Shown: positions 7,225-13,178 of the stretch, in pieces
How positions within the stretch are numbered: position 1 is the first letter of the stretch
Layout of the letters: every line of letters starts with the position of its first letter
Source of the DNA: a virus
Reading direction: 5' to 3' (one strand)
Length of the DNA: 22,503 nt
IMG/VR virus record: IMGVR_UViG_3300025759_000769
Location: 1-22,503 of that record
Position numbers and translations under genes: made by a program
Notes under the pieces: generated by a model
What the model saw: the letters and a program-made list of their open reading frames with translations, nothing else
Told to the model about the DNA's origin: nothing
The model's database searches: none

Positions 7225-7367
7225 TGTCACAAGATATTTACAAAATGTTCAGTTCACAGTATTCCAAGAAGATAAGTTTATTATCACAACAAGGAGTGGG
7301 TTATGGCAAAAAAAAATCTTCTAGGACTAGCAAAGCTACCAAAAAAAAAGATAAGAAGAAAAGGTAG
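7224..7367 (+). CDS. Small Lys-rich protein, unknown
   Basis: A 47-residue ORF that begins in a one-base TAATG overlap with the holin stop: MSQDIYKMFSSQYSKKISLL, then a very basic tail ending in KKDKKKR. Its 3' part overlaps the next small gene by 65 nt in a different frame. Because the downstream ORF has a strong ribosome-binding site and this one relies on re-initiation, this is the less certain of the pair. No recognised family. Confidence 0.45.
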   Translation: MSQDIYKMFSSQYSKKISLLSQQGVGYGKKKSSRTSKATKKKDKKKR

Positions 7368-7425
7368 ACATTCCAAAAAGCATAAAGCTAAGAAGTTTTC
7401 TCGTGGACAGGGGAAGCCGATATGA
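7303..7425 (+). CDS. Very basic 40-residue protein, unknown
   Basis: MAKKNLLGLAKLPKKKIRRK, then GRHSKKHKAKKFSRGQGKPI: over a third of residues are Lys or Arg. An AAGGAG ribosome-binding site lies 6 nt before the ATG, and the stop overlaps the next start (ATGA). Basic short proteins ending in S-R-G-Q-G-like tails are familiar from marine phages, often near lysis genes. It could bind nucleic acid or membrane phospholipid; neither is shown. Confidence 0.6.
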   Translation: MAKKNLLGLAKLPKKKIRRKGRHSKKHKAKKFSRGQGKPI

Positions 7426-7679
7426 GAAGATTTTGTGGTTGCCAAAAGAGATCTTTCTATAATAGAATACGCAACTTTATTTTAAAAAAATTATTAACAT
7501 TCTTTAGTAGAATGGAAAATAAATTATGGAGAGAATTGTATGTTCTTAAATCTACGAAACCTTGTACCTGTAATCAGAACAGAAGTATGCAAGAATTTAC
7601 GAAAAGAGTATCAGCACAATCTCCTAACCCAGATATGTTCAATCATTGCGTTGTTAATGATGATAAGGATTATACCTAA
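7422..7679 (+). CDS. Small Cys-rich protein, unknown
   Basis: An 85-residue protein with a basic N-terminal half (MRRFCGCQKRSFYNRIRNFI) and a Cys pair later (KPCTCNQNRS), giving CxC and CxC pairs plus His and Cys near the end (FNHCVV). The pairs could bind a metal. An AGGGGAAG leader precedes the start. Start overlaps the previous stop by 4 nt, and the stop overlaps the next start by 1 nt. No family recognised. Confidence 0.6.
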   Translation: MRRFCGCQKRSFYNRIRNFILKKLLTFFSRMENKLWRELYVLKSTKPCTCNQNRSMQEFTKRVSAQSPNPDMFNHCVVNDDKDYT

Positions 7680-7873
7680 TGAAACAAAGACACGATGACT
7701 TACTGGCTAAACACGCTAAAGAAATATCTAAAGAGAAAAAGAACAAAAGTATATTTAAAAATTTTGGCGTTGTGGATACTTATAATCATGGCACTACAGG
7801 ATATAGGATAAAAGAAGGCAGCAACAAAGATAAGGTTGTTGGTCATATTAAACTTAAGGAAAAAGAGATATGA
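7679..7873 (+). CDS. Small basic protein, unknown
   Basis: A 64-residue, strongly charged protein. It has a Lys/His-rich helical N-terminus (MKQRHDDLLAKHAKEISKEK), then a Gly/Tyr-containing stretch (FGVVDTYNHGTTGYRIKEG) and a basic end. It is joined to both neighbours by 1-nt and 4-nt overlaps. No membrane segment and no family recognised. Confidence 0.6.
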   Translation: MKQRHDDLLAKHAKEISKEKKNKSIFKNFGVVDTYNHGTTGYRIKEGSNKDKVVGHIKLKEKEI

Positions 7874-8064
7874 AGATAGATTTGAAATGGATTCTTGGAG
7901 TGTTTGGAACAGTTTTGTTGTCTCTATCTACCTGGGTGTTACTAAGTGTAGTTGAATTAAAAGAAGATACTTCTTTAATTAAAGGAGAGCTATTTCAAAT
8001 TAACCAACAGTTTGGTAGAGTATATAATCACATGAATGAAATGTTAAGAAAGCCAAGTTATTAA
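7870..8064 (+). CDS. Single-span membrane protein with coiled coil
   Basis: A 64-residue protein with an N-terminal membrane segment (WILGVFGTVLLSLSTWVLL, about 7-26), then a helix (VVELKEDTSLIKGELFQINQ) that could form a coiled coil. Anchor-then-helix is compatible with an i-spanin-like or antiholin-like role in the lysis module, but no partner lipoprotein is identified. AAGGA lies upstream of the ATG. Overlaps with both neighbours are 4 nt and 1 nt. Confidence 0.6.
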   Translation: MKIDLKWILGVFGTVLLSLSTWVLLSVVELKEDTSLIKGELFQINQQFGRVYNHMNEMLRKPSY

Positions 8065-8186
8065 TGAGCTGTATCTATAAATTATACATGGGTTTTTGTT
8101 GCTTGTTACAAGACTGCAAATGTATCAACAGCGAAAGAGAAAAAACAATAGATCATATAAATGCTTTTAAGTATATTGGTTTGTAA
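8064..8186 (+). CDS. Cys-rich 40-residue microprotein
   Basis: MSCIYKLYMGFCCLLQDCKC followed by INSEREKTIDHINAFKYIGL. Five Cys lie within the first 20 residues. Both ends share the TAATG one-base overlap seen across this run, which is the main evidence that it is translated. It could bind metal or be disulfide-bonded; no family recognised. Confidence 0.5.
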   Translation: MSCIYKLYMGFCCLLQDCKCINSEREKTIDHINAFKYIGL

Positions 8187-8458
8187 TGGTAAAAAAAGTT
8201 TATCAAAATCCTAAAGGTGGTCTCAATCAAAAAGGTAGAGAATACTTTAATCGTAAAGAAGGATCTAATTTAAAAGCTCCTGTTAAATCTGGTACAAATC
8301 CAAGAAGAGTTAGCTTCGCTGCAAGGTTCGGCAACATGAAAGGTTCTTTGTTAAATAAGAATGGAGATCCCACTAGATTAAAACTAGCATTGAAAGCATG
8401 GGGGTTTGGCAGTAAGGAAGCTGCTAGAAAGTTTGCTGCACGCCATAAGAAAAGCTAA
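8186..8458 (+). CDS. DUF6321-like phage protein
   Basis: A 90-residue basic protein. It contains GGLNQKGREYFNRKEGSNLK, then NPRRVSFAARFGNMKG, DPTRLKLALKAWGFG and a helical basic C-terminus. The Gly-Gly-Leu...Gly-Arg...Leu-Lys opening and R-x-S-F-x-A-R-x-G-x-M turn match what I remember of DUF6321 proteins, which occur in phages. Function is unknown; high positive charge suggests nucleic acid association. Linked by one-base overlaps on both sides. Confidence 0.7.
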   Translation: MVKKVYQNPKGGLNQKGREYFNRKEGSNLKAPVKSGTNPRRVSFAARFGNMKGSLLNKNGDPTRLKLALKAWGFGSKEAARKFAARHKKS

Positions 8459-8670
8459 TGCGTAAAAAAAAAATAAGAGAATTTATTGTAGGTAACTGCG
8501 GTATCTGCAACAAGGAACATAGAACCACCAATGGCGGTTGGATTATCAATGCAGAAAAGAAACTATTTTGCCATGGTTTTTGCTTTAATCTTTATGTTGA
8601 TAATGCTACTATAGGAAGATTAACTAATCCACCAAGGAGAAAGACATATGCCACTAACTACCAAAGGTAA
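8458..8670 (+). CDS. Small zinc-ribbon-like protein
   Basis: A 70-residue protein with a CxxC (NCGIC) near residue 14 and an H-G-F-C group (LFCHGFCFNLY) about 25 residues on, a plausible zinc-binding set. The N-terminus is basic (MRKKKIREF). It starts in a TAATG overlap, and its 3' end overlaps the next ORF by 23 nt. Possibly nucleic-acid binding; unproven. Confidence 0.6.
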   Translation: MRKKKIREFIVGNCGICNKEHRTTNGGWIINAEKKLFCHGFCFNLYVDNATIGRLTNPPRRKTYATNYQR

Positions 8671-8812
8671 AAAAATGATGAGTGCCATGAAGAAAGAATA
8701 TGGCATGAAAAAAGGTGAGTCTGTTTTTTATGCTACGATTAAAAAGAAAAAACTAAAAGGCATGGAAAAGAAATCAGGCAAATCATTTCAATCCTTATTA
8801 ATGAAAGGTTAA
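8648..8812 (+). CDS. Small basic phage protein (MPLT-K-GKKMM family type)
   Basis: A 54-residue Lys-rich protein: MPLTTKGKKMMSAMKKEYGM, then KKGESVFYATIKKKKLKGME. This pattern (PLT-x-K-G-K-K-x-M, Y-G, K-G-E-x-V-F-Y-A) is a common short phage protein of unknown role in my recollection. AAGGAG lies 9 nt before the ATG. It is the last rightward gene before the convergent DnaA-domain gene, leaving only 9 nt between the two stops. Confidence 0.7.
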   Translation: MPLTTKGKKMMSAMKKEYGMKKGESVFYATIKKKKLKGMEKKSGKSFQSLLMKG

Positions 8813-8821
8813 AAAGATTAA

Positions 8822-9346
8822 TTATAACGATTCCTTAATCGTATTATAATCTTCCCAAATTCTTTTTCCTTCTTGCCAAAACCTTTTCTTTTCATATTTC
8901 ATTTTAAGATGATGCACGATGGTGGAGTGATCTCTTTCTCCTATAAACATAGACACAGAGTTTAGGGAAATATTTAATACTTCTTTAATTAAATTAATAG
9001 CAATGGATCTGGCTTGCACCAAAGACATTAATCGTTTATTAGAAATAAAATCTTCTTTGCTAACTTGATATAAATCACAAACCTTATCTACAATATCATT
9101 GCCAATGGTAATTCCTGTTTCTGTTATTTTATTGGAATGATTTTTATTAATGTATTTAACTCTAACAATTTCTTTGCTGAATTGATTAGACTCCAATCTA
9201 TCTATTTGCTTTCTATGTTTTATTCCTAAGTTATATCCATTCCTGGCAGCAGTTAGATAAATAGTTTTCTCTCTTGCTGTAAGATTTTCGTAAGGGGTAA
9301 AGTTTAATACTTGTTGTAGTTCTTCGTTTTGTTTTTGGTTAAGCAT
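8822..9346 (-). CDS. Stand-alone DnaA domain IV-like DNA-binding protein
   Basis: A 174-residue protein. Residues about 82-152 are a DnaA C-terminal domain: helix IVDKVCDLYQVSKEDF, basic helix with R113 in VQARSIAINLIKEVL, then the signature GERDHSTI (136-143) followed by VHHL. These are the helix-turn-helix residues that read the DnaA box in bacterial DnaA. The AAA+ ATPase domain is absent; residues 1-80 are a helical region of unknown type. The protein would bind DnaA boxes and could recruit, mimic or block host DnaA. An AGAGGA ribosome-binding site precedes the start. It is the last gene of the leftward operon. Confidence 0.85.
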   Translation of the reverse strand: MLNQKQNEELQQVLNFTPYENLTAREKTIYLTAARNGYNLGIKHRKQIDRLESNQFSKEIVRVKYINKNHSNKITETGITIGNDIVDKVCDLYQVSKEDFISNKRLMSLVQARSIAINLIKEVLNISLNSVSMFIGERDHSTIVHHLKMKYEKKRFWQEGKRIWEDYNTIKESL

Positions 9347-9405
9347 AGTATCCTCTCTAGTTGTTTCACAACTTGTCGTTGTTTGTTTTTTTTGTTTTAC
9401 AATTA

Positions 9406-9567
9406 CTATCTATTAGACAATAATTGATCTTCTGTTTGCATTACTTTGTTCATCAACTGAATAGATTGTTGATGATACTTGTTAGCTTTAGACTTTAACT
9501 GTAGAAACTTATCATGTTTCTTTTGCTGCAAGTCTTTCAGCTTTTGCAAACGAGTTCTTAGATCCAT
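9406..9567 (-). CDS. Small coiled-coil protein, unknown
   Basis: A 53-residue, Gln/Lys/Leu-rich helical protein (MDLRTRLQKLKDLQQKKHDK at its start), suited to a coiled coil. A near-perfect AAGGAGG lies 6 nt upstream of the ATG, the best ribosome-binding site in this operon and the main support. Its 5' end overlaps the previous gene by 56 nt in another frame. No family recognised. Confidence 0.65.
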   Translation of the reverse strand: MDLRTRLQKLKDLQQKKHDKFLQLKSKANKYHQQSIQLMNKVMQTEDQLLSNR

Positions 9568-9724
9568 TAGAATCCTCCTTTGTTATTTTAGTTCTCTCTA
9601 TCTTGAGATTACTAACCTTAACTTCTACAAAAGTACCTCGTTCTCCTTTTATAGCGTTCTCTTCGTTCTCGTATTCTTCCACATAAGAAAAGAAACAAGT
9701 ACCGAATACAGTTTTTTTAATCAC
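9512..9724 (-). CDS. Small hypothetical protein (GTG start)
   Basis: A 70-residue ORF starting with GTG, with an AAGGGTG-like site upstream. N-terminal half is beta-like (IKKTVFGTCFFSYVEEYENE, GTFVEVKVSNLKIERTK); the C-terminal quarter overlaps the next gene. The competing rightward frame over the same bases is very Phe/Ser-rich, lies against the operon direction and is rejected. Reality is likely but not certain. Confidence 0.5.
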   Translation of the reverse strand: MIKKTVFGTCFFSYVEEYENEENAIKGERGTFVEVKVSNLKIERTKITKEDSNGSKNSFAKAERLAAKET

Positions 9725-9740
9725 AATTTCACCCTTTTGT

Positions 9741-10019
9741 CTATATCTTTTTATGTAATTCTTTAGCCATATCTAAATAAATACTAGCATCCAAATAACT
9801 ATCTGCTTTAAATTTCTCTGTGGTTCGTAACATCTTTAACATAACCATACATTGTGCTACTTGGTGTGGTTTAATATCTTTATGAAGATGATCCTTTAAT
9901 ACAACAGACCAGAGCATAGCCAATAAATTAAAATTGACTTCATAGTTTCCATACTCAGAATTTTTCTGCTCACGCAGTTTGTTTTTGATTTGCTCTTCTA
10001 AATTTATAGTTTTGTTCAT
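9741..10019 (-). CDS. DUF6378-like phage protein
   Basis: A 92-residue helical protein. It contains NSEYGNYEVNFNLLAMLWSV, then PHQVAQCMVMLKMLR and DSYLDASIYLDMA. The order Y-G-x-x-x-x-N-F, W-x-x-x-L, V-x-x-x-M-x-x-L-K-x-x-R, D-S-Y-x-D-x-x-x-Y matches DUF6378 and related phage proteins that lie among nucleotide or DNA metabolism genes; activity is not known. A GGAG site lies 7 nt upstream. It overlaps the upstream gene by 50 nt. Confidence 0.75.
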   Translation of the reverse strand: MNKTINLEEQIKNKLREQKNSEYGNYEVNFNLLAMLWSVVLKDHLHKDIKPHQVAQCMVMLKMLRTTEKFKADSYLDASIYLDMAKELHKKI

Positions 10020-10161
10020 ACTCTATCTCCATGTGTGTTAGTTTTGCTTGCAAAGCACTAAGCGTTGCAAATGGTGTGTCATCTCCGCTAAGATCCATTC
10101 TTGTTTCCATTGCTAGTTCTACTAGCTCCTTTAATGTTTGTATTTCTTTTAAATGTAACAT
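9970..10161 (-). CDS. Small helical protein, unknown
   Basis: A 63-residue protein starting MLHLKEIQTLKELVELAMET. The ATG at 10161 is chosen because AAGGAGAAAGA precedes it; a longer in-frame extension to 10200 would run into a structured leader. It has two helices around a Gly/Asp/Thr-Pro turn and a basic Gln-rich tail. It overlaps the DUF6378-like gene by 50 nt. No family recognised; an early-phase accessory role is inferred from position only. Confidence 0.6.
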   Translation of the reverse strand: MLHLKEIQTLKELVELAMETRMDLSGDDTPFATLSALQAKLTHMEIEYEQNYKFRRANQKQTA

Positions 10162-10182
10162 TCTTTCTCCTTTTGTTTTTAC

Positions 10183-10251
10183 TCTCCTGTGGGAAAACAA
10201 AATTTATAGCCAAATAGAAAGGGGAAAGTGGCTAAAAAAACCCACAGGAGA
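10183..10251. repeat. Nested inverted repeat in operon leader
   Basis: Outer arms TCTCCTGTGGG (10183-10193) and CCCACAGGAGA (10241-10251) are perfect 11-bp complements. Inner arms TAGCCA (10207-10212) and TGGCTA (10229-10234) can also pair. In the leftward transcript the structure ends just upstream of the ribosome-binding site of the 63-residue gene. Possible attenuator, RNase site or protein-binding RNA. Confidence 0.6.
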
Positions 10252-10260
10252 ATGAGATTC

Positions 10261-10280
10261 AAATCAATTAAAATTGATTT
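10261..10280. repeat. Perfect 9-bp hairpin at a gene end
   Basis: AAATCAATT and AATTGATTT flank a 2-nt centre and overlap the stop codon of the 103-residue gene on the minus strand. The flanking TTC and GAA extend the pairing across a bulge. There is no T-tract in the leftward transcript, so it is not a classic terminator; it may protect the 3' end of a processed mRNA. Confidence 0.5.
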
Positions 10281-10579
10281 TTGAACCCTGTATTTGTTTT
10301 AGCATAAGATGGCTTTGCCGCAAATGCTTTTTGTTGATATCCACCAGCAGGTTTAGCAGCACTATTAGATGGTTCAAGGATTATTGTTAATCCACCCACA
10401 TCTGTTTTGCTGGGAAACGCAGCTTGCTTCCACCACGTTCCGTCTGGCATTTTTACTCCGATAGTCCAATTCTTCCCTTCAGGGGAATTTGGATTCGTTG
10501 GACCAATTAGAGTTGGTAAGTTGCTGCCGTCTGTATACTTGGGGTTTGGTACTAGGTTAATGTAGATTTTCTCTGACAT
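10268..10579 (-). CDS. Beta-rich small protein beside ERF, ssDNA-binding candidate
   Basis: A 103-residue protein. Residues 1-70 look beta-rich with aromatics (KIYINLVPNPKYTDG, KNWTIGVKMPDGTWWKQAAF, GGLTIILEP). The remainder is a flexible Ala/Lys/Pro/Gln tail ending in aromatic F. Beta core plus disordered tail beside an annealing protein suggests a single-strand binding protein, but the tail is basic rather than acidic, unlike SSB. An AAGGAG site precedes the ATG. The function is a guess from context. Confidence 0.65.
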   Translation of the reverse strand: MSEKIYINLVPNPKYTDGSNLPTLIGPTNPNSPEGKNWTIGVKMPDGTWWKQAAFPSKTDVGGLTIILEPSNSAAKPAGGYQQKAFAAKPSYAKTNTGFKNQF

Positions 10580-10606
10580 TTTTATTTGCTCCTTTTATTG
10601 TGCCAA

Positions 10607-11260
10607 TTATTTATGGCTTAGTTGTTCCATACGACTTTCATAAACTTTTTTTAGTTCTGAAAGTGCGTTTGGATTTTTATGTTGAAGATATTTAATTTGA
10701 TCTGCATACACAGTATCTTTAAGATGTTTCAATCTTGGAAGATGTATTGCTTGTGCAAATTCATTTTTTATATCTTCTATATTAACATCAATCTCTTCAA
10801 CTTGTTGCTGAGTTTGACTAATGTTATCACTAGCTTTCACTTGTGATTCTTTTTTAGATTTGAATGGTTTTGCTTCATACCCATCCTCGTAATCCATCCC
10901 TGTCTTTAAATTAAGTGCATTGAGGAACGCATATTTTTTAGCATAGCTCATTCCATTACCAGTGCCAAACTTATCTAAGTTTCCCATGGCACTACATCCA
11001 TTAATCTCAATATAGTCTGTTGGATTATCAATATCATGTATTTTCATAAAGCAAGTTACCATGACATAACTATCTGTAAGTTCATTGCTGTAAGTACACA
11101 CAGGATATAAGCCATTAGATAGCAATGCTTCCATAGCAACCTTCTGTACTTCATCATGTTGCAATGGGTTAAAGTGCATCCCTGGAACTCTTTTTCCTTT
11201 GACTACCCCTGTTGCTTCGCAAGCAGCTTTATGTAGTTTTTGGTATATGTTTTGTTTCAT
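10607..11260 (-). CDS. erf: ERF-family single-strand annealing protein
   Basis: A 217-residue recombinase. The ERF core is visible: a GMHFNPLQHDEVQKVAMEAL segment, a beta hairpin SYVMVTCFMKIHDID, then GNGMSYAKKYAFLNALNLKT (about 101-120) followed by the acidic DYEDGYE. The G-x-x-x-S-Y-A-x-K-Y-A signature is diagnostic for ERF proteins, which form rings on ssDNA and promote strand annealing, used by phages for genome circularisation and recombination. The C-terminal 80 residues are charged and probably mediate partner contacts. An AGGAG site is present. Confidence 0.9.
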   Translation of the reverse strand: MKQNIYQKLHKAACEATGVVKGKRVPGMHFNPLQHDEVQKVAMEALLSNGLYPVCTYSNELTDSYVMVTCFMKIHDIDNPTDYIEINGCSAMGNLDKFGTGNGMSYAKKYAFLNALNLKTGMDYEDGYEAKPFKSKKESQVKASDNISQTQQQVEEIDVNIEDIKNEFAQAIHLPRLKHLKDTVYADQIKYLQHKNPNALSELKKVYESRMEQLSHK

Positions 11261-11269
11261 TTTTTTCTC

Positions 11270-11563
11270 CTATCGTTTTATATTAAATGGGTTTTCAAAA
11301 ATACTTGGATATTGATGAAACCATTTCATTTGTTTTTTTTGCCATTCAGATAAGCTATCCAAGTTAGCCACCATTAAAGTCATTAATAAAATAAAACTAA
11401 TGACAATAATCTTTAATGTTCTTTTTAGTTTCTTTTGTTCTATTCTTTCTTGCCTGACCTGTTCGTAAAAACCTTTGAGCATATGATCCCTTTCACAATC
11501 AAATACAGTTTTATCTCTATTTCTTAATCGTTCTATGTGAGCTATCGTATTTTCATCAATCAT
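11270..11563 (-). CDS. Single-span membrane protein between exonuclease and ERF
   Basis: A 97-residue protein when started at the second Met (11563), where GGGGGA precedes and the start overlaps the exonuclease stop as TAATG; an ATG 12 nt upstream is the alternative. Residues about 48-65 form one membrane segment (KIIVISFILLMTLMVANL). A charged N-terminal helical part (ERLRNRDKTVFDCERD) precedes it, and a Trp/Lys-rich tail follows. No family recognised. Its place inside a recombination pair is unusual. Confidence 0.7.
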   Translation of the reverse strand: MIDENTIAHIERLRNRDKTVFDCERDHMLKGFYEQVRQERIEQKKLKRTLKIIVISFILLMTLMVANLDSLSEWQKKQMKWFHQYPSIFENPFNIKR

Positions 11564-12456
11564 TATATCCCCCATAATTGTTTAGCTATACCAACTTGCT
11601 CTTCAGTAAGATCAGAGTAATAGAAGTTTTTTAAATCTGGAGCTTCCACTAACTTTGCCATTTGACTTGCTTGACCTTTGCTGACCTCAAGTAAATTTTG
11701 TATGGTAAATGCTTTGTTTACTAATTGATGATAGTAGTATTCTAGTCTGTCATCTTCTGGTTCAAAGATTTTATATTCTTCTTGATTGACATAACCAAGA
11801 TATCCTTTTTTACCTGTAGCTTTCCAATAGAACGCAACTTGCTTTAGATAGGTTTCTTCGCAATCATCAATCGTGTTAGGAAGTTTTTGTATGATTTGAC
11901 CCATACCATTTTTATTTTTTCTAAAGTTAATTGGTTTTGATTTTAGTTCTAAAAATTTATTTTCAGATTCAAAATCAATACGACCCAAGATGTCTAAGAT
12001 TAATCCTTGTGGTGTTACATGAACATATCGTTCTGATGTTAAAGGTTCATCACCAAATACTTCTTTGACTAACTTTAATGTTTGTTCAATAGATGCTTTG
12101 CACGATGGTATCATATCAATTCTACATTGTTCATCTCGTTCATCTTTTGGTTCGTTATTATTGATGATTGCCAATTCATGTTCAAAAATTTTATCAAACA
12201 ATTCTGGTTTCACTTCTTCTTTTTCAGCAGCTTTAAAAATATATTTAGATAATAATCTTTGTGCTACATTTCCGCACAACGCACCATAGTATGCTTTATA
12301 ACCTACTTTGTTTTGCCTACGCATTGCTTGTGTACTACAAACATAACTGATGATGTATTTTTGGATGGGGATATTAAGACTAGATGGTGAGAAATGGTCA
12401 TAAGATTCTCCACCACTTAATTGTGATCTTATTGTATTAGCTAGTTGTTCATTCAT
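11563..12456 (-). CDS. RecB/Cas4-like PD-(D/E)XK exonuclease
   Basis: A 297-residue nuclease. The catalytic core is visible: D161 in ILDILGRIDFES, E170-L-K172 in KFLELKSK, and the RecB-family Q-x-x-x-Y helix in YLKQVAFYWKATG (Q206, Y210). The N-terminal part (FSPSSLNIPIQKY, then YYGALCGNVAQRLL) is the helical segment before the core. With the ERF gene two places downstream it forms a two-component recombination set: the nuclease resects ends, the annealing protein pairs strands. Four-Cys iron-sulfur ligands are not obvious. First gene of the leftward operon. Confidence 0.85.
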   Translation of the reverse strand: MNEQLANTIRSQLSGGESYDHFSPSSLNIPIQKYIISYVCSTQAMRRQNKVGYKAYYGALCGNVAQRLLSKYIFKAAEKEEVKPELFDKIFEHELAIINNNEPKDERDEQCRIDMIPSCKASIEQTLKLVKEVFGDEPLTSERYVHVTPQGLILDILGRIDFESENKFLELKSKPINFRKNKNGMGQIIQKLPNTIDDCEETYLKQVAFYWKATGKKGYLGYVNQEEYKIFEPEDDRLEYYYHQLVNKAFTIQNLLEVSKGQASQMAKLVEAPDLKNFYYSDLTEEQVGIAKQLWGI

Positions 12457-12480
12457 TTTGTTTTCCTATTTTGTTTTTTA

Positions 12481-12489
12481 TTATCCACA
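12481..12489 (+). promoter_or_regulatory. Perfect DnaA box TTATCCACA
   Basis: An exact match to the bacterial DnaA-box consensus. It lies within a few bases of the -10 of the leftward promoter, in the region where the transcript for the DnaA-domain operon would start. Confidence 0.7.
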
Positions 12490-12518
12490 CTAATAAAGAT
12501 AAAGATTGTGCTTGTCAA
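12490..12518 (-). promoter_or_regulatory. Leftward early promoter
   Basis: On the minus strand: TTGACA at 12518-12513, a 17-bp spacer, then TATTAG at 12495-12490. The exonuclease ATG is at 12456. The -10 abuts the DnaA box. Confidence 0.5.
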
Positions 12519-12539
12519 TAGGCAAAAAGTATATATACA
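12512..12539 (+). promoter_or_regulatory. Rightward early promoter sharing its -35 with the leftward one
   Basis: TTGTCA (12512-12517), a 16-bp spacer, then TATACA (12534-12539). The -35 overlaps the complementary TTGACA of the leftward promoter, so polymerase can occupy only one direction at a time. Confidence 0.45.
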
Positions 12540-12578
12540 TTAAGGTTATTTAACAATTAAACAAAAAAGGAAAATTAC

Positions 12579-12794
12579 ATGACACTAAAAGAGTACCTAG
12601 ATGAAAATAATATATCTAGTTTAATTGAAGCCGCCAAGTTTTTTAATTTGCCTGGCAAAAATCCTAGCACCAATATCATGCGTTATATTCGTGGAACTAG
12701 AATACCCCATCAGGAAATAATGAAAGTTATTTTTAACAAAACAAATGGAAAGGTTACACCTAATGACTTCTACCAAAAAATCTGGAGTAAATAA
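12579..12794 (+). CDS. Small Cro-like / YdaS-like HTH regulator
   Basis: A 71-residue protein whose pattern suggests a compact helix-turn-helix: SLIEAAKFFNLPGKNPSTNI followed by MRYIRGTRIPHQEIMKVIF. The order A-A-x-x-x, a turn, then I-x-R-Y-x-R-G-x-R-x-P is typical of Cro-like and YdaS-like proteins. It is the first rightward gene next to the divergent control region, the classic place for a regulator of the divergent promoters. A GG-A-rich site precedes the ATG. DNA binding is inferred. Confidence 0.65.
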   Translation: MTLKEYLDENNISSLIEAAKFFNLPGKNPSTNIMRYIRGTRIPHQEIMKVIFNKTNGKVTPNDFYQKIWSK

Positions 12795-13041
12795 ATTTCC
12801 TTATTCAAGAATAAAAGTTTATTGGAATGATATTCAAACTCATTCTGATTGGATTTCTATTTCTGACATTGAGGAATACAGCACAGCTAGTTGTGTTGAT
12901 GAGGGTTTCTTATGGAAGAAAGATAAATCAAGAATATGGATATTTAGTTCTTATTCTAAAAATGAAGATGGCAGTTATGATGTGGCAAATGTTACTTGCT
13001 TTCCCAAAGGATGTGTTACGAAAATAGAAAGGATTAAGTAA
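12763..13041 (+). CDS. Small protein, unknown
   Basis: A 92-residue protein starting MTSTKKSGVNKFPYSRIKVY. The start at 12763 is preferred over 12745 because the AAAGG site at about 12749 is correctly spaced only for the later ATG. Aromatic, beta-leaning composition (VYWNDIQTHSDWISISDIEE, SRIWIFSSYSKNEDG, VTCFPKGCVTKIERI), with a Cys near the middle and two near the end. It overlaps the HTH gene by 32 nt. No family recognised. Confidence 0.65.
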   Translation: MTSTKKSGVNKFPYSRIKVYWNDIQTHSDWISISDIEEYSTASCVDEGFLWKKDKSRIWIFSSYSKNEDGSYDVANVTCFPKGCVTKIERIK

Positions 13042-13178
13042 TGAATGAAGAAGAAATGAAAAGGATCATCGAAAGCCAGATCAATAGTTTAATCATGCTA
13101 GAGAAGCAGATCGCAGATATTCAAACGCAATTAAAAATTCTGCAAGAATTAATCAATGAGTTAAAACCTCATGGTTAA
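13041..13178 (+). CDS. Small coiled-coil protein
   Basis: A 45-residue helix (MNEEEMKRIIESQINSLIML, then EKQIADIQTQLKILQEL) with heptad-like spacing of Ile and Leu. It starts in a TAATG overlap with the previous gene after an AGAAAGGA leader, and its end overlaps the next start by 8 nt. Likely a small dimeric adaptor; unknown. Confidence 0.6.
   Translation: MNEEEMKRIIESQINSLIMLEKQIADIQTQLKILQELINELKPHG

Noticed and set aside
9479-9766. Plus-strand 95-residue Phe/Ser-rich ORF
   Set aside because: Opposes a leftward operon with good ribosome-binding sites in the other strand; composition is that of an antisense frame.
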